DNA from: Mactra quadrangularis
Lineage: Eukaryota > Mollusca > Bivalvia > Venerida > Mactridae
DNA length: 64,000 bases
NCBI GenBank assembly: GCA_025267735.1
Contig: CM046298.1
Location: 27,473,866 to 27,537,865, forward strand
Direction: 5' to 3'
A program made the position numbers and the translations under genes. The notes under the pieces were generated by a model. It saw only the letters and a program-made list of their open reading frames with translations, was not told the origin of the DNA and searched no databases. This document shows, in pieces, positions 10,313 through 22,714 of this stretch; position 1 is the first letter of the stretch, and each line of letters begins with the position of its first letter.

Positions 10313-10866
10313 ATAAACAGGCTAAGTACCAACAACATTGATAAGGAAAATAAGATAGTTGTACTACATGATTGTGTTATTGAACGATTTTAAGAGTTAT
10401 GGGGAGTGTTTTATTTCTGAAATCATGATTCTGATTTAGCATACAATCTTAATGATGATATTAATGATAATAAAACATTTGATTTGACTTATTGTTTAAA
10501 TATTGCTACTAACATTTCTGTGGCAGAAAAGAAAATACATATTGCAATTGCCTGGCAGTACCTCGAGTTCCAGAGCCGATCCGCCGGTCCGTCGAAGCGC
10601 CCAAAAGAAAATGATTTTTATGAAAAATGAATCATTCAAAGTGGGTTTTGTGGCTCACAGTAAATATTTCATCTTCATTATTTTCAAACTACTTCACATT
10701 ATTACAAATTTAATTTTAATGCGTATCTGTAGTTAACCCTTGGATTTAAAGAGTTTTCTACGCTTTATTTGGGGGGGTTCTTAGTTCTTAGGGGTTTCTT
10801 TGGGGTTCTTCGAGGATTTTCGACGGACCCTAATGGTGTCAACATGCGATGGCTCTGCTGTCAGTG

Positions 10867-10941
10867 CATTGGGAACAGCCTCGGCGATCATCTACGAAGA
10901 TATATGTTTATCTGCGTAGAAGATTGCCGAGGTAGTTGCGA
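10867..10941. mobile_element. Foldback element, CATTCGGAACxxCCTCGG family
   Basis: A hairpin of about 75 bp has CATTGGGAACAGCCTCGGCG and ATCTACGAAGAT on the left, and ATCTGCGTAGAAGAT plus GCCGAGGTAGTTGCGAATG on the right. The related longer forms at 36556-36822 and 47748-48235 have the same arms separated by 200-400 bp. Confidence 0.65.
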
Positions 10942-11103
10942 ATGCTGTCAGTGTCAGATCCGCCATCTTTGATTGTATTTTAATCGAGCTTGGAGCTTGA
11001 TTAGTATGATTTTAGAACATGTTCATGATTCGATTAAAAAACAGCCGAATCACAATCATGATCGGTAATCCAGATTCGGATTCGTGTTAAAAAACACACC
11101 CCT

Positions 11104-11418
11104 GTAGCCTGTTCAATTACACAAAACGTTACAGAACGTTCCGTAACGCTACATTCGGAACCCCTCGGTCATTCGCTGCGAATAATCTCGGACATATTTA
11201 GACGCTATTTTGAAACTATCGGTTTTGAAGTAAACTAATATACGATCGTTAAGGCAATGAGTGGTGTTTCGTTTTTAGTCCATAAATTTTAAAACATCAC
11301 TCATTGCCTTAACGATCGCATATTTGTTTATTAGATTATTCGCAACGAATGGCCGAGGAGTTCCGAATGTATCGTTACGGAACGTTTTGGAACGTTTAGA
11401 GTAATTAAACAGGCTACA
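11104..11418. mobile_element. Long concentric palindrome (foldback element)
   Basis: Outer arms (11104-11150 and 11371-11418) are TGTAGCCTGTTCAATTAC and GTAATTAAACAGGCTACA. Middle arms (11151-11190, 11330-11370) carry ACATTCGGAACCCCTCGGTC and the complement. Inner arms (11238-11269, 11291-11323) carry ACGATCGTTAAGGCAATGAG and the complement. Only about 20 bp at the centre are unpaired. The outer arms share their ends with the AACTCAACCC family at 11567-11755, 12155-12370, 18383-18554 and 31829-32035, so this may be one element inserted into, or recombined with, another. Confidence 0.8.
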
Positions 11419-11566
11419 GGTTTACTATTTGGGAAGTCCACCCCCTTAACTTTATTATGCTGTTGTCAGTCCTCAGCTCTGTTGTATATTGTACTTAAAA
11501 TAATGGACTAGCTCACTCAATAGGTGATAAATGTGACAACGTATAACTGTTTACTTATTTAAACAG

Positions 11567-11755
11567 CAGCGTGTCAGTAACGACTGTTAGCGAACGTTTC
11601 GGGTCCGGGACAACTCAACTCGTGGATAATTCAACTCAAAGTTGGGACACTCAACCCGTTAGTTGGGAATTAAGTTGTCTTTGGGTTGAGTTGTTCCGAT
11701 CCTAATGTTACGGAACGTTATATGCATGGAACGTTCGGGATAATTGAACAGGTTA
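11567..11755. mobile_element. AACTCAACCC foldback family (copy 1)
   Basis: Ends CAGCGTGTCAGTAACGACTG and GATAATTGAACAGGTTA enclose a GC-richer core with repeated ACAACTCAACCCG and its complement GGGTTGAGTTGT, so much of the core can fold on itself. The 12155-12370 copy is the clearest of the family. Confidence 0.75.
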
Positions 11756-12154
11756 TACTTACCACTTTAACATTCGACATATATTATCGGTGGTGCATTT
11801 GAACATTTTAAATTGTATACATTGAGGTGTAAACAATATATGTTTGAATTAACTTAACTACATTATTTGATTGTCATAATGGTTCACCGCACCACCCCCC
11901 ATATTTGATTTAATGAACTAAGTCATGTATATAATAGCATTGTTTATATAGACAAACTGTACAAGTATTAATTACATAACCTTATCAAATTACATATATG
12001 TTTTAAATGATTCAGTGCATTTAAGTCATAAGATAAAAATTCTGATGTGTGTCAGTGTGTATCTAAACATAAACGTTAGATTACATTTGCAATTACAATT
12101 AGTTAATACTAAGTTTAATTGTGCTAGATTGTGAAACAAGTTCTTATACAGCAG

Positions 12155-12370
12155 CAGCGTGTTCAGTAACGACTGTTAGCAAACGTTACGGGTACGGGAC
12201 AACTCAACCCGTAGACAACTATATCCGTGGATAACCCAAGCCAAAGTTGGGACAACTCAATCCGTAAGTGAGGTATTGAATTTTCTCGGGTTGAGTTGTC
12301 TTTGGGTAGAGTTGTCCCGAACCTAACGTTACGGAACGTTTCAGAACGTTTGCAGTAATTGAACACGCTG
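12155..12370. mobile_element. AACTCAACCC foldback family (copy 2, best preserved)
   Basis: This copy is 216 bp with inverted ends CAGCGTGTTCA and TGAACACGCTG. Subterminal AACGTTACGG and CCTAACGTTACGGAACG pair, and the core has four or more ACAACTCAACCCG or GGGTTGAGTTGTC motifs. The ends recall hAT-type CAG termini, but I could not find a clean 8-bp target duplication, so the class is open. Confidence 0.78.
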
Positions 12371-12399
12371 CAGTTAGTTTATACTAAGATATATTGTAT

Positions 12400-13780
12400 T
12401 AGATTGTGAAACAAGTTTTTACAACAGTCATTAACACTCGGAAGTTCGCGTCCGTATCTTCGTCTTCTACAGTATTCAACAACTAAGAAAACGTTTCTTG
12501 CTAAAGGAAAACAACGAATCGGATTTTGGCTGTTAGCGGAACAAAATGTGGATCATACTATTCAATCTAAACCATTCAAACTGCACAGTCAGTCATTGTA
12601 TGTTTTACTATAGATCTACATTGGCCATACACACTTGACAAAATACATTACTATCTGTAGCCTGCTGAAGTGGTGTCAATTCAACAATATCAGTTCTTTG
12701 TTGCTAAATGGGGGTTCATATGCTTCAGACAACACTACTCTTGCTTTTGTATATGTTTTCTTTCTGGACTTTTTGCTGTTTACCGATGGAGCTGGAGACT
12801 GCACTAGAATATGAACAAGTTCTGGAGCAACTAGACCCATAGTGACAAGGAATTAAGTGTATTTCGCCGAATAAACCTTTCCCCAACTTGACGGATAAAC
12901 TAAGTATTTGATAAGATTGACACTATCATAATATTCTTTATATACGGATCCCTGTATCGGTTCGATTCCCAGTTAGGCACATCCATTTGTTTCCTTGAGT
13001 ACATATTTATTGAAATAACTAAGTGCGCATGCACCAGGAAGTATCACTGAGAGTGATTAATATAGATTGAAAGTAACTTGACACACAACACAGCTATATA
13101 ATGTTTTTGTATTGACGTAGTAACAGTTAAACCTCCAAGATCTTAACCCCAAGTACTCCTTGAATCTCAATAACTATTTCATAGATTTTATTTTGACCAA
13201 GCGGAGAAAGGGCACATTAATCCTGCTCATTTTGTTTGTGTTTATAATAACTCTTTTCGATGTTACAAAAAGTTTACGTAATTTTGGAACAACCTTTGTA
13301 GAAACGTGGTCTTCAGGATGAAAGCAAAGTCGTATTTTTAATCTATATTTAAATCAGGGGGACTCCCTGTTCGGCAGGTAAAAGGTAGATTCAAAAATAT
13401 GTATTAAAACTAACTTATTCTCGTGAGCAGTGTGTATTCGGGTACCTCAGGTATGACTGTATTTAAATGAAATTTGAATTAAATTAACAGTGAATGAAGT
13501 ATAAGACATTAAACGATCACATGACAAATATCAGGTGGACCAGACGAAGGACTCCCACTTTACAATGTTAAAATATTTCAATATATATACAGAAAAGTAC
13601 ATGTATAAAATAATTACCCATAATTCTTAAAGCAGACATAATGTAGGTTGTATACCGCAACCGTTCTGAGATATTTATCATTTACTGTGATATTTATATT
13701 ATATCGATGTCATACTGAATTTCAAATCGTTTATAAAGAAGGCAAAACTTCTGCTGTATAATAAATATAAAGTCCATAAG
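12400..13780. other. Intergenic; no gene seen
   Basis: This is AT-rich sequence without a credible reading frame. The only recognisable piece is a B-box-like GGTTCGATTCCCAGTTAGGC at about 12958-12978, probably a fragment of a tRNA-derived SINE, with no intact A-box found upstream. Confidence 0.5.
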
Positions 13781-13781
13781 A

Positions 13782-13984
13782 CTTGGGCAGCATATTATCA
13801 AAAATCTTACGACAATTTAACATAACAATATTGAAAGATTTACGACTAAAATCAGTCGTAAGACGCTTGATAATACGGGCCTCTGGGGGTCCATATTATC
13901 AACGGTCTTACGACTTATTTTAGTCGTAAATCTCAATTTATGTATTATAATATAATCGTAAGATATTTGATAATACGCTACCCT
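13782..13984. mobile_element. Palindromic MITE, ATTATCAAAAATCTTACGAC family, tandem pair
   Basis: Two foldback units sit side by side (about 13782-13872 and 13876-13984). The first is nearly identical to the copy at 5413-5512; the second is a diverged relative ending GATAATACGCTACCC. Each unit is its own hairpin, with TCTTACGAC and GTCGTAAG arms. Confidence 0.75.
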
Positions 13985-14228
13985 GAAAACTGAAAGTTCA
14001 AGGTTTGAGTTCTATGAAGTAAATGTATTTAATAGTTTTTGAACAGAACAAAGTTTCATGTTTATGCACGTTCATTGACTATTGCAACAAGTTATCGGGC
14101 TACCGGTATCTATCTATCAATCCCCTGCATGGAGAGTCTTTTACTCCACTAAATGCAGCCGACATATTGGCGCAACTAAATAATACCAACCTCCCAATTT
14201 CCCATTTTTGGACGGAGTGAAGAAAACA

Positions 14229-14280
14229 CAGATTAATTTCTTGCTCAATGAAATTAGCAGTGCCCCTAGTCGGGTAGAAT
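14229..14280 (-). mobile_element. SINE family 1 fragment (reverse)
   Basis: About 50 bp (TTTCTTGCTCAATGAAATTA, then GCAGTGCCCCTAGTCGGGT) match the junction between head and body of the SINE at 28071-28288. The B-box itself is damaged here and the rest is not recognisable. Confidence 0.6.
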
Positions 14281-14299
14281 TTAGAAGGGTTTCTATAAA

Positions 14300-17030
14300 T
14301 TACAGTCGTGTGTACATTTATAGTTCACCAGTATTAGTAGCAGACCAGTGAAATAACCAATATGGGAATATTTGAGTCACAACTCTGTATTCATTGTTGA
14401 ATGCTTACGGTTCAATTAAATGCAGGGTACACAAACAGTTTTAATAATTGAACTTGCATGTAAAACTGTTTAGACACATGTAACTTCATTTATTCAACAT
14501 GGCAATGTCTAATGATTTTAAACGGTCATAATAAGTCAATATCGATTCTAGGTAACAGCTTTTATGGGTGCAAACTAGATGCTATTAGGCGAGACTTCGA
14601 AAACTCATTAATAATTTTTATTTTGAAAGTTGTTAATTATACAATTGTGCATTGTCGAATGAAGATATAGTTAAAACTAACGTGTTAATTGAACAGGTAA
14701 ACAGAGTTTATGCCACTTAAATATATTTTTTCTTGTTATTGATATAATAATGCAATTTTTCGAGATGTTCATTTCGTTATCTTCCAGCTATTCTTGACTT
14801 CGTCTAGACAAATCATGCCAGTTATTTGTTAATTTCAACATAAGTTAAAACCTAATTGTAGAATACAGCTTGTCATAGCATAGAACCAAAAAGTCGGTTG
14901 ACAAAACTTTGATAAATCTTCATAAATACGCCCATAAGTACTTCTGCACTGTCATTCGGGATAACTCGGAGCTGATCGCCATATTACGCCAAACAGTGAC
15001 TATCATTAAACACGGAATCAGCCGGGATAATCCGAGTGCTGCACACTAACAGCTGTTACTGTTGTAATATATAACGTATGTGTATGAACATAAGCCTAGG
15101 TTAGAAATTATAACCATACTATAAACATGTATAATGTATTACTGACATACAAGCGAAATCTCGACACAATTACATCAAATCTACTGACTCTATGATATTT
15201 ATGAGACTGTAATAGTCATAGCATAGTTCCAATCAGGCAGACAGACGGGCGCATTAATGTTTGAACTTTGGTTAGGGAATCTTAAAATGATGACAAAAAT
15301 CGATCTTTATATAAATTATTAGATCATTTCGTCATTAAACCTATACTTCTCTATACGTTAACCTCTAAATTACATAGATCTTCCTTCTGGTGTTTTGTTT
15401 CATGATTGATATTTATAAACTCGAAACTAAGTATTGATTAGCTCCGTAAAAGCAGAAGTACATTCGGAACTCCTCGGTCATTTAACGCAAATACACGCAC
15501 GCATATCCTCGTAAAATATCACTGCAGCGCTCCAAGTGGGTGAAGTTATCGGCTTCTAGAGAGAGTACTGTCAGAGATTGTGTCCACAAAAGCTGGTTAG
15601 GTGACCTAGCCGGCAAAACTTAAACAAAGTGTTGATTAACAAAGTAAACAGAAAACCTTACTTTTCCAACCAGCTAGCAGTCTACGAAATTAGTGGGTGT
15701 CCGGTTGCCCGGGACAACAAATTTCTAGTTCGGGCAACCAAAACTTTTTCAATTATCAAATTTCTACGAACAAGATATAGTGTAAGCTACTAAAATGAGC
15801 TGCTCGGGCAACCACTTTCATATCCTAATTTCGTACACAGCAGCTAGAGACATGTGAGCTCCAATGTGCTTTACGTTATACGTTTACTAATTTAAAAGTT
15901 TTACTTCGTCTTTAAATAGCTTTACAATATTTATATTAGAACTTACTGTGAACGTTTTTACAGAGAATATTAGTCATTAATTTTGTATATTTCGTCTTGA
16001 AAATATTTACAATAACATTAATAAATAACAGAAATATTCCAGGAATACATTGGTTAAGATTTAATACATAAATCTCGCATCGCAGTTAGATAAAAATATG
16101 AAAACAACAAATACAGATTCCAAAATGATTGGCTAGTGCAAACGTAAATTCAAAAACATCCGGGTGAAGTGAATCAAGAATAATTGATGAAGCTGATATG
16201 TGTTGTTGTTTTTTTTGTTAGTCAGTTCGTACTTCATTGATGGGAAATAGCGGGAACTTCGACTTTGAACTCAGCAAACCCCATGTAAAAAACCCGCCCA
16301 GCAAGGACAATTTAGTAGTAAAACTCCCCGACCTACAAGAATGTGATTTCATCGCGATTATGCTCTATGAAGAGTGAGGCGATTACTGAAATGATGATGA
16401 TGTGTCAGTCAATGCCTATTTAAGACTAGACGCATTAATATTACCGCATGTCTATATAAGACCCTACGTAACTCTTTGACCTTCGGGAAATACTTGGCAA
16501 AACCCCGTACCAACCGCTGTATAAGCGGAAGTTTCATGGACCGAACATCTAAAAGACCTCTGAACTAACTCAAAAACTAAATTAAACGTCTTTTGATATG
16601 TTATCTTCGTCAACTAGAAACTATTCTGAAACAGTTCTTAGATACCAATATGAGATATTAATATTGAGATATAAATAACCCATACACCATATTTAATTAC
16701 TTGTAAACAAACGCTGACCCATTCAACCTATAGCTGACCAACGCGCTTGTTTTTTCTCTCGATCTTATGACCGATATTTTCTAGAAATCTTGGTCAATAT
16801 TGAAAGGTCAAAGAGACACGTAAACAAATCTGTTTATACTCTCGTGAATTCTCATCTCGTCTCCCACGTCATGATTCGTCTGCCTCGTTTTCATGTCTGG
16901 CAGAAAATATCAGTAAATAATACATTATTGTATTTATACATATTTTCTCAGTGATTCATTGTTGTTTACTGATTGATTGTATTTGATTGAGAGATAAAAT
17001 GTTACAACTTAATAATGAATACAATTCTAT
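14300..17030. other. Intergenic; mostly unassigned
   Basis: No coding exon was recognised. Small recognisable pieces are a single CATTCGGAACTCCTCGGTCA end at about 15463-15482, a pair of inverted GGTTGCCCG / CGGGCAACC motifs at about 15702-15812, and a short match (TATAAGACCCTACGTAAC, about 16454-16472) to the terminal repeat of the foldback elements at 51541 and 55943. Confidence 0.5.
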
Positions 17031-17246
17031 AAGGCCACAACAAGTTGATCATGTGTTCTACTGATTTTTCGGTGGGGGGGGGGGGAATGGGGCGAGCAAG
17101 CGAAGAAAAAAATCTTAATTCAGTTGCGGTTTGACCAAATTTTTATGAGCGAGCCAGGAAATAAAAATATTTTTTTTGTGTGTAAAAATCGTCAAATTTA
17201 AGGTGCGAGCGATTCCATAGAACACATGATCAACTTGTTGTGGCCT
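17031..17246. mobile_element. MITE, GGCCACAACAAGTTGATC family (copy 2)
   Basis: Ends AAGGCCACAACAAGTTGATC and GATCAACTTGTTGTGGCCT form near-perfect inverted repeats of about 30 bp. The body includes a run of about 12 G and matches copies at 7621-7842 and 42834-43060. There is no reading frame. Confidence 0.85.
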
Positions 17247-17284
17247 AAACCCCAGATATCAGATACTGACGGAAGAACATGCGT

Positions 17285-17395
17285 CTAGTAACTGGCTTAT
17301 AGTTACAGCTTAATCAAGAGATTTAGCCTTTCCAGGAACTTTCCAGTAGGATGACTGACCTCTGTTATATGATCTACACAATTATTGTCACTAAA
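17285..17395 (+). repeat. Diverged copy of the TTTAGCCTTTCxAGG repeat
   Basis: AGAGATTTAGCCTTTCCAGG, then GACTGACCTCTGTTATATGA and CTACACAAT, match the repeat at 41960-42130 (forward) and 45193-45340 (reverse). It is the most diverged of the three copies. Confidence 0.55.
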
Positions 17396-18382
17396 GCGTA
17401 AACAAAACCAAGAAAAACGGCGTATTTTGTGTACAGATGCGACCCCCTCTCCTTATGCTGGTCAAATGTCCTTCAGACAATGTTTAAGAGAATATCTTCG
17501 GTAAATCATATAAGATCAATGACATTGTCTGTAAGAAAACTGTTTTAAACGTATGAATTGTTTTGAATATAAATTTTGCTGTATGTCTCTGTTTTGAACA
17601 ATAGGTTTCTAGCTATATGGTGTTTTCTCTCAAGTCAAAAGCAGAACAGTAAATATTAGCTGATTATAAATCCCAAATAATTGGATATGTAGTCTCTGGA
17701 CATCGCTGAATTCTTAAATAATTGCGATCAACTAAGATTATTCAGCCTATTCTATTTAAAAAGGAAACATATTTTAGAACGTCTGTGCAATGGACTGAAT
17801 GATCTGGGTAGCGCCGTCGGTATGCCGAAGCACATGTAGGCCTATGTGACTTACTCGATGCTACACTAGCTAACTCACATGTAATAAATGTTATACAGGG
17901 ACGAGACTGTTATATGGAATTACTATGATTATGTAGATGCTACCTGTAGTCAATCATTTCGGGAAGTTTTGTAGTGAAATAGTGTTTTCGACAAGAATTC
18001 CTTGTAAAATTGTAAACTTTAAAAGTACAATACGATAAACAAAGAGCCCTGTAATTACCAACACTTTACTTCAATTCACTCCAATATTGTTTACTTAAAA
18101 GTGGACATCCGCCAGACTACCTCAGTCAAAAATGCTCCTGATCAATCCTGGGGTCAAATGTTCAATTCACGGGCGAAATCAGCATACTTTCGTGAGATTT
18201 CTCACAAGGGACAGCGGCTTTGTCGATTTACTGCAGCCATATGACTCGAACATAGTTGGAAGAGCGATTTTAAAATCATACCAAGACTAAGTGCGTAAGA
18301 ATAGCTGCAACATCTATGTAGAGTTCTATCACTATATTTTTGCTACGTGCGCTTTTGTGAATAATATGTAGGTTATGTTCGG

Positions 18383-18554
18383 CAGCTTGTTCAATAACCC
18401 CGAACGTTCCGTAACGTTAGGGTCGGAACAACTTAACCCAAAGACAACTCAATCCGAGACAATTCAATCCACAACCAACGCGTTTAGTTGTCTTCAGGAT
18501 GAGTTTTCCGTACCCGTAACGTTAGCTAACAGTCGTTACTGCACATGCAGCTGC
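18383..18554. mobile_element. AACTCAACCC foldback family (copy 3, opposite orientation)
   Basis: CAGCTTGTTCAATAACC is at the left end and AACAGTCGTTACTGCACA at the right, with GTCGGAACAACTTAACCC and AGACAACTCAATCC motifs inside. Compared with the other copies it is inverted and about 40 bp shorter. Confidence 0.65.
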
Positions 18555-18599
18555 TCTGTCTGTTATACAGTGTATAGGATACAATGTATGCCATAGAGT

Positions 18600-20755
18600 T
18601 CTATGGGTATAAGTTAGTAGTAATAATTGGTTAATGTGTACCGATCATTTACATTTGAATCTTTCTGTCCTCCACACGCCACCTCAACATTTCATTTAAC
18701 AATCTCTTCTCGTATTTTAGCCAAAATGATACCTAGAGTTCGTAACCTTTTTGAACTTAGTAAAGCGGTCAGTTTTTATGATTATTTTGTTTGTATAATG
18801 TCAGCGTATAAAATAGGCCTACGAAACTTCTGGACATAACCGCATAGCAGTAGTCTACATCTACGTGCAACTTCAGCTCTTACGCATTATTTATATTCTT
18901 GAATGAATTGGAACTGAACTAAACCAGTTTTGTTTAAAATATCATGAAGTCAATGTTAAAGCGCAAAAAAATATTTTCTGAATATAGTGGAAAATATTCA
19001 TAATTTAAGGTTAGTATTGCGTTCGTCTTGCTGCAGGCAAACATCTAAATTTAGCAACAACTAACCTCTGTCAAGGACAAGAGGTGTGTATCGGCCACAC
19101 ACCCAGAAATAACCAATGAAAACGCTTGTTACAAATTTTCAGTAGTTAATATTGCCAAGAGAATGCGATCAACAACAAAGTTAATATGATGTTGTTTCGC
19201 TTGCCGTGAAATATAACCAACAAAAATAACAATAAATGCAGCGATTTCAACAAAAGCAAATCGATACAATGACAGCCATGTATCAAAATATGTATCCCCA
19301 TATCATATGACAGTATTATGAATAGCGGGTATTACGATAAACCCAACACTTGAACAGTGCAGTTTAACCGTCGTTATAACAAGATCGTAGGTTAACTTTG
19401 ATAAATTAATCTTAAGTCAAAGGATGTTAAAAAGTTTTCCTTTATTGACTTAAGCTATAGTGTATCTGCTATCGTTAAACAAACATTTCCATGCATATAG
19501 GTCATACGAAGATTAAGTTATATCAAAACTAGGTCAAACCAGTTAACACGTAGAGCTATATAACTGAAGCTATCATAGACCGTTTATAATGCGTTAATGG
19601 TTAAAAAATTCGAAAAAATATAGTACCTTTTCATATTTAGATAATTTTTCCGGTGTTGTCGGCATTCCGACTATTTAATGTTAATTCCGTAGAATTTAAA
19701 TAGAAATCACTAAAACACTATCACAAACAAACTATTAACACTGGCCTGCACAGACGAACGTATCGGTTATATTAATCTTTAACTGGGATACTATGAATAT
19801 TCATTATCGGATTGCCTCGTTTTGGAATAATGACGTTTGTATTGCATCACTCTGCTCTGTATATCGTCTGTAAACAAGTTGTTTGGATGTCGCCCAAAAA
19901 ATATAGATGTATTGCTTAAAGTTGGGTTTATCAATGAATTTCAAGATTTTTAACGCTCTGTCACAGCGTGTGAAGAATGTAAACATCGGCAAACAGGTGC
20001 CCGGGGATTATCTTAATCATAGCTCGTGCAATAAATTAGCGCAACCAGACTATTAAAAGTGATGTGGTTAGAGGTAAATTAAAGACATCAATATTAATGC
20101 AAATTATGATATACTTGTAATAATTCATGCATAAATATGGGCTTCGGTGTAATCAAATAAATTATGTGAATTACAGCGTACATCCAACCATTTTAATGCC
20201 TACACCATATTCGTACATTTTGTATTTTGACTTGAGTGAATGCCAGCAAGAACGGCCCTAATCTTTGTAGATAGGCTTTTATAATAGACTACGAATATAC
20301 GAGCGAAACATCTTCATCACGGGTTTAGGTTTTGACCAGAGTCCAACCGCTCTAGATGGATGAATAAGCCTATATATAAATATATATAATGCAGATCCGG
20401 CTAGAACTTTACTCAAACGTGTTTTAAAAGCGTCTATAGACTAGTAGCGACATATTTTGAGAATTGTCTTCTTCTGTTAAATACTTCGACAGCAGTGGAC
20501 GTCCTCAACAGGGCTTGGGTCAGCTGCGGATAATTTCGCGAAAGGATAGTTTTATACCGGGGCTGACTCTGTGTACTTTAGAACCTTAATGGCGATTTTA
20601 TCGTAAGATTTTTTGTCATAAAAACAACTAAGAGTCATGTTAAGTTGTATCACTGACCTGACGCATGCATGTCACAAGTTGGTCCTCACGGTAACATTCA
20701 TCGTTTTTCTTCGCCTGATGGTTATTTAAGAAAATAATAAAGCCGCACTGGTGCA
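18600..20755. other. Intergenic; no gene or repeat recognised
   Basis: I found no exon with recognisable protein similarity and no clear inverted-repeat element in this AT-rich stretch. Confidence 0.5.
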
Positions 20756-20759
20756 GAAG

Positions 20760-20827
20760 CATTCTCGTACCCAGAGATTATCAAGATTTTTGATCGAGAA
20801 TCTTGATAAACATTTGGTACGAGAATG
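20760..20827. mobile_element. Foldback microelement, CATTCTCGTACCC family (copy 2)
   Basis: This copy is 68 bp: CATTCTCGTACCCAGAG and TTATCAAGATTTTTGATCGA pair with GAATCTTGATAAA and TTGGTACGAGAATG. The middle is an almost uninterrupted hairpin. Confidence 0.85.
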
Positions 20828-21910
20828 TGCAGAAGTAACACAGCCGATTTTGTATTTTTGTATCCGGCGATCCGACCACAATTCATGGTCATATCTTGTC
20901 TTACCCTAGAATGAAAATCCAGCAACGATATCGTTTTTCCTATATACAAAGTGAAATTGTAAGCTTTTTGTGGAAGCAGTGTACTTGAAAACTGTTAAGG
21001 GTGGTCATGGACCCTATATACAGGGCGTTATATATAGGGTCTTTGGGTTAGTCGATAGTCGTACTTAATATGATAGTAAAGTTTTGATAAATGGCGTAAA
21101 ATCTAAATAAAAATAGCAAAATGAAGAATAAAGAAATGTTTTATTTGTTTATCTCATTACTTCCTTAAAAGTTTCAAAAATGCAAATTCTGGTTGCCATG
21201 GCAATCAACATTAGAGTCGAGATCGATAGCATCTTACAAGAAACATATCAATATGCTATAATCCTTGTTCACTAGAAATTGTATTCTATCGTTCCATTAA
21301 ATAAGTCCTCAACGGCTCAACTAGGGACGAGTGTGTTTTACTTAATGGATTCATAGTCTGATAATTAAACACTGAAGAACTTCGTACAGACAGTCTGAGA
21401 CGGAATTAATGTGACGATAGTTTCCGTTTATTGCAGGATTCAAATGTTTTCTAGAGAAAATGTATAAAACTTGACAATGTGGTTCCAGTTAAGCACGTTA
21501 TAGCCGGAAACCCGGAACGTAAGATTAAATTCCATCTCGTTTCCAACTTTTTTGCATGTAGGTCTAAACGATAACAATAAGCGTACTATATTTTCATTAT
21601 ATTTAAACTTTCCACCCATGCAAAAACCCTCAAATCGATCATTTGTTATTGTCGTGATTCGAACTTGGAACTCTGATATAGAAATGACCTTCAGACCATA
21701 ACTCACCCAGCAATGACCTTGGCGTTATGATAAGTAAACATAAAATCAACAAGCTCAGTCACCTTGACTGTTGGACAGGCGAGTGTCGTATGATCAGTAA
21801 TTTTTAAAATATTTCACACTGTAATTGATAACGTTGTTTTACGACTGAAGTGTTGATTAAACAAGATCTTCATGATGTAGTCATTCTCATGATGAACCGT
21901 GAATACACAT

Positions 21911-21958
21911 TCGGAACACCTCGACCTTTCGTAGCAAATGGTCGAGAAGTTCCGAATC
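21911..21958. repeat. Short hairpin of the CATTCGGAAC type
   Basis: CATTCGGAACACCTCGACC and GGTCGAGAAGTTCCGAATC form a stem of about 18 bp around a TTTCGTAGCAAAT loop that itself can pair. It is the smallest member of the CATTCGGAAC group in the window. Confidence 0.6.
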
Positions 21959-22318
21959 GGTAAATTCACATTGTGCGACTTCCATCACTTACCTTAAGTT
22001 AGCCTGATTCAGGAAGTTGAAATGCGCGTGTCTGAACAAAGAAACGACCGAACGAACAGAAGCCTAGTTTAGTTTAGGCAATAAGATAGAAGGAAAAGTA
22101 TAAAAAGCATTACAGCGAAAATAGTGTCGGTTTGTCACACTGTAATAATCCTTACATGTAGTTGCAAAGCCTATATATATTGATAATACGCGGTGGACTT
22201 TTTTCTTGAATTTTATACGGACGTTACGAAGTTGCTAGAGTACAGACTTAGAAACACATTTCTTGTCACATCTTGTATCAATTCTAAAATTTGTATAAGC
22301 TGTGAAAAAATCTCTTTT

Positions 22319-22712
22319 TAGATTTTCGGCAATTTCGCCGAAAGGCTTAAGTTATACCACAAAAAGAAAACTATCGACGCTGAAAATTCCTGAGCAGTTT
22401 AACCTGCGAAGTGATACATGTGTCTCTGATTTACTACGTAGTTTATTTCTAAGCGATAAAAGTAGTTCCGCCAATCAACTGACGTGTATTTGTTTCAATG
22501 ATCATTGACACGTGTGGAAGGGGCGGAGTCAAACCTCGTTTATATACTAAGCAGTAGTATTTGCCAGTAATACAGGGTAGAATAAACACTTCATTCGCAT
22601 TTTTTTGCCCTGCTCGATTTGTACTTGAATCTAATGTGTAAGGAGTAGTCATTAGTATGGACTTGTTAGGTTTCAATGTGCACGAAAGTCTTTCTGTATT
22701 TCAATACTTTGT
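22319..22712 (+). repeat. Dispersed repeat, about 395 bp (copy 2)
   Basis: This is the direct repeat of 9353-9750. It starts with the hairpin TTTTCGGCAATTTCGCCGAA and ends after TTTCAATACTTTG. Sequence identity appears high, so the copies are fairly recent. There is no gene inside. Confidence 0.8.
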
Positions 22713-22714
22713 CT

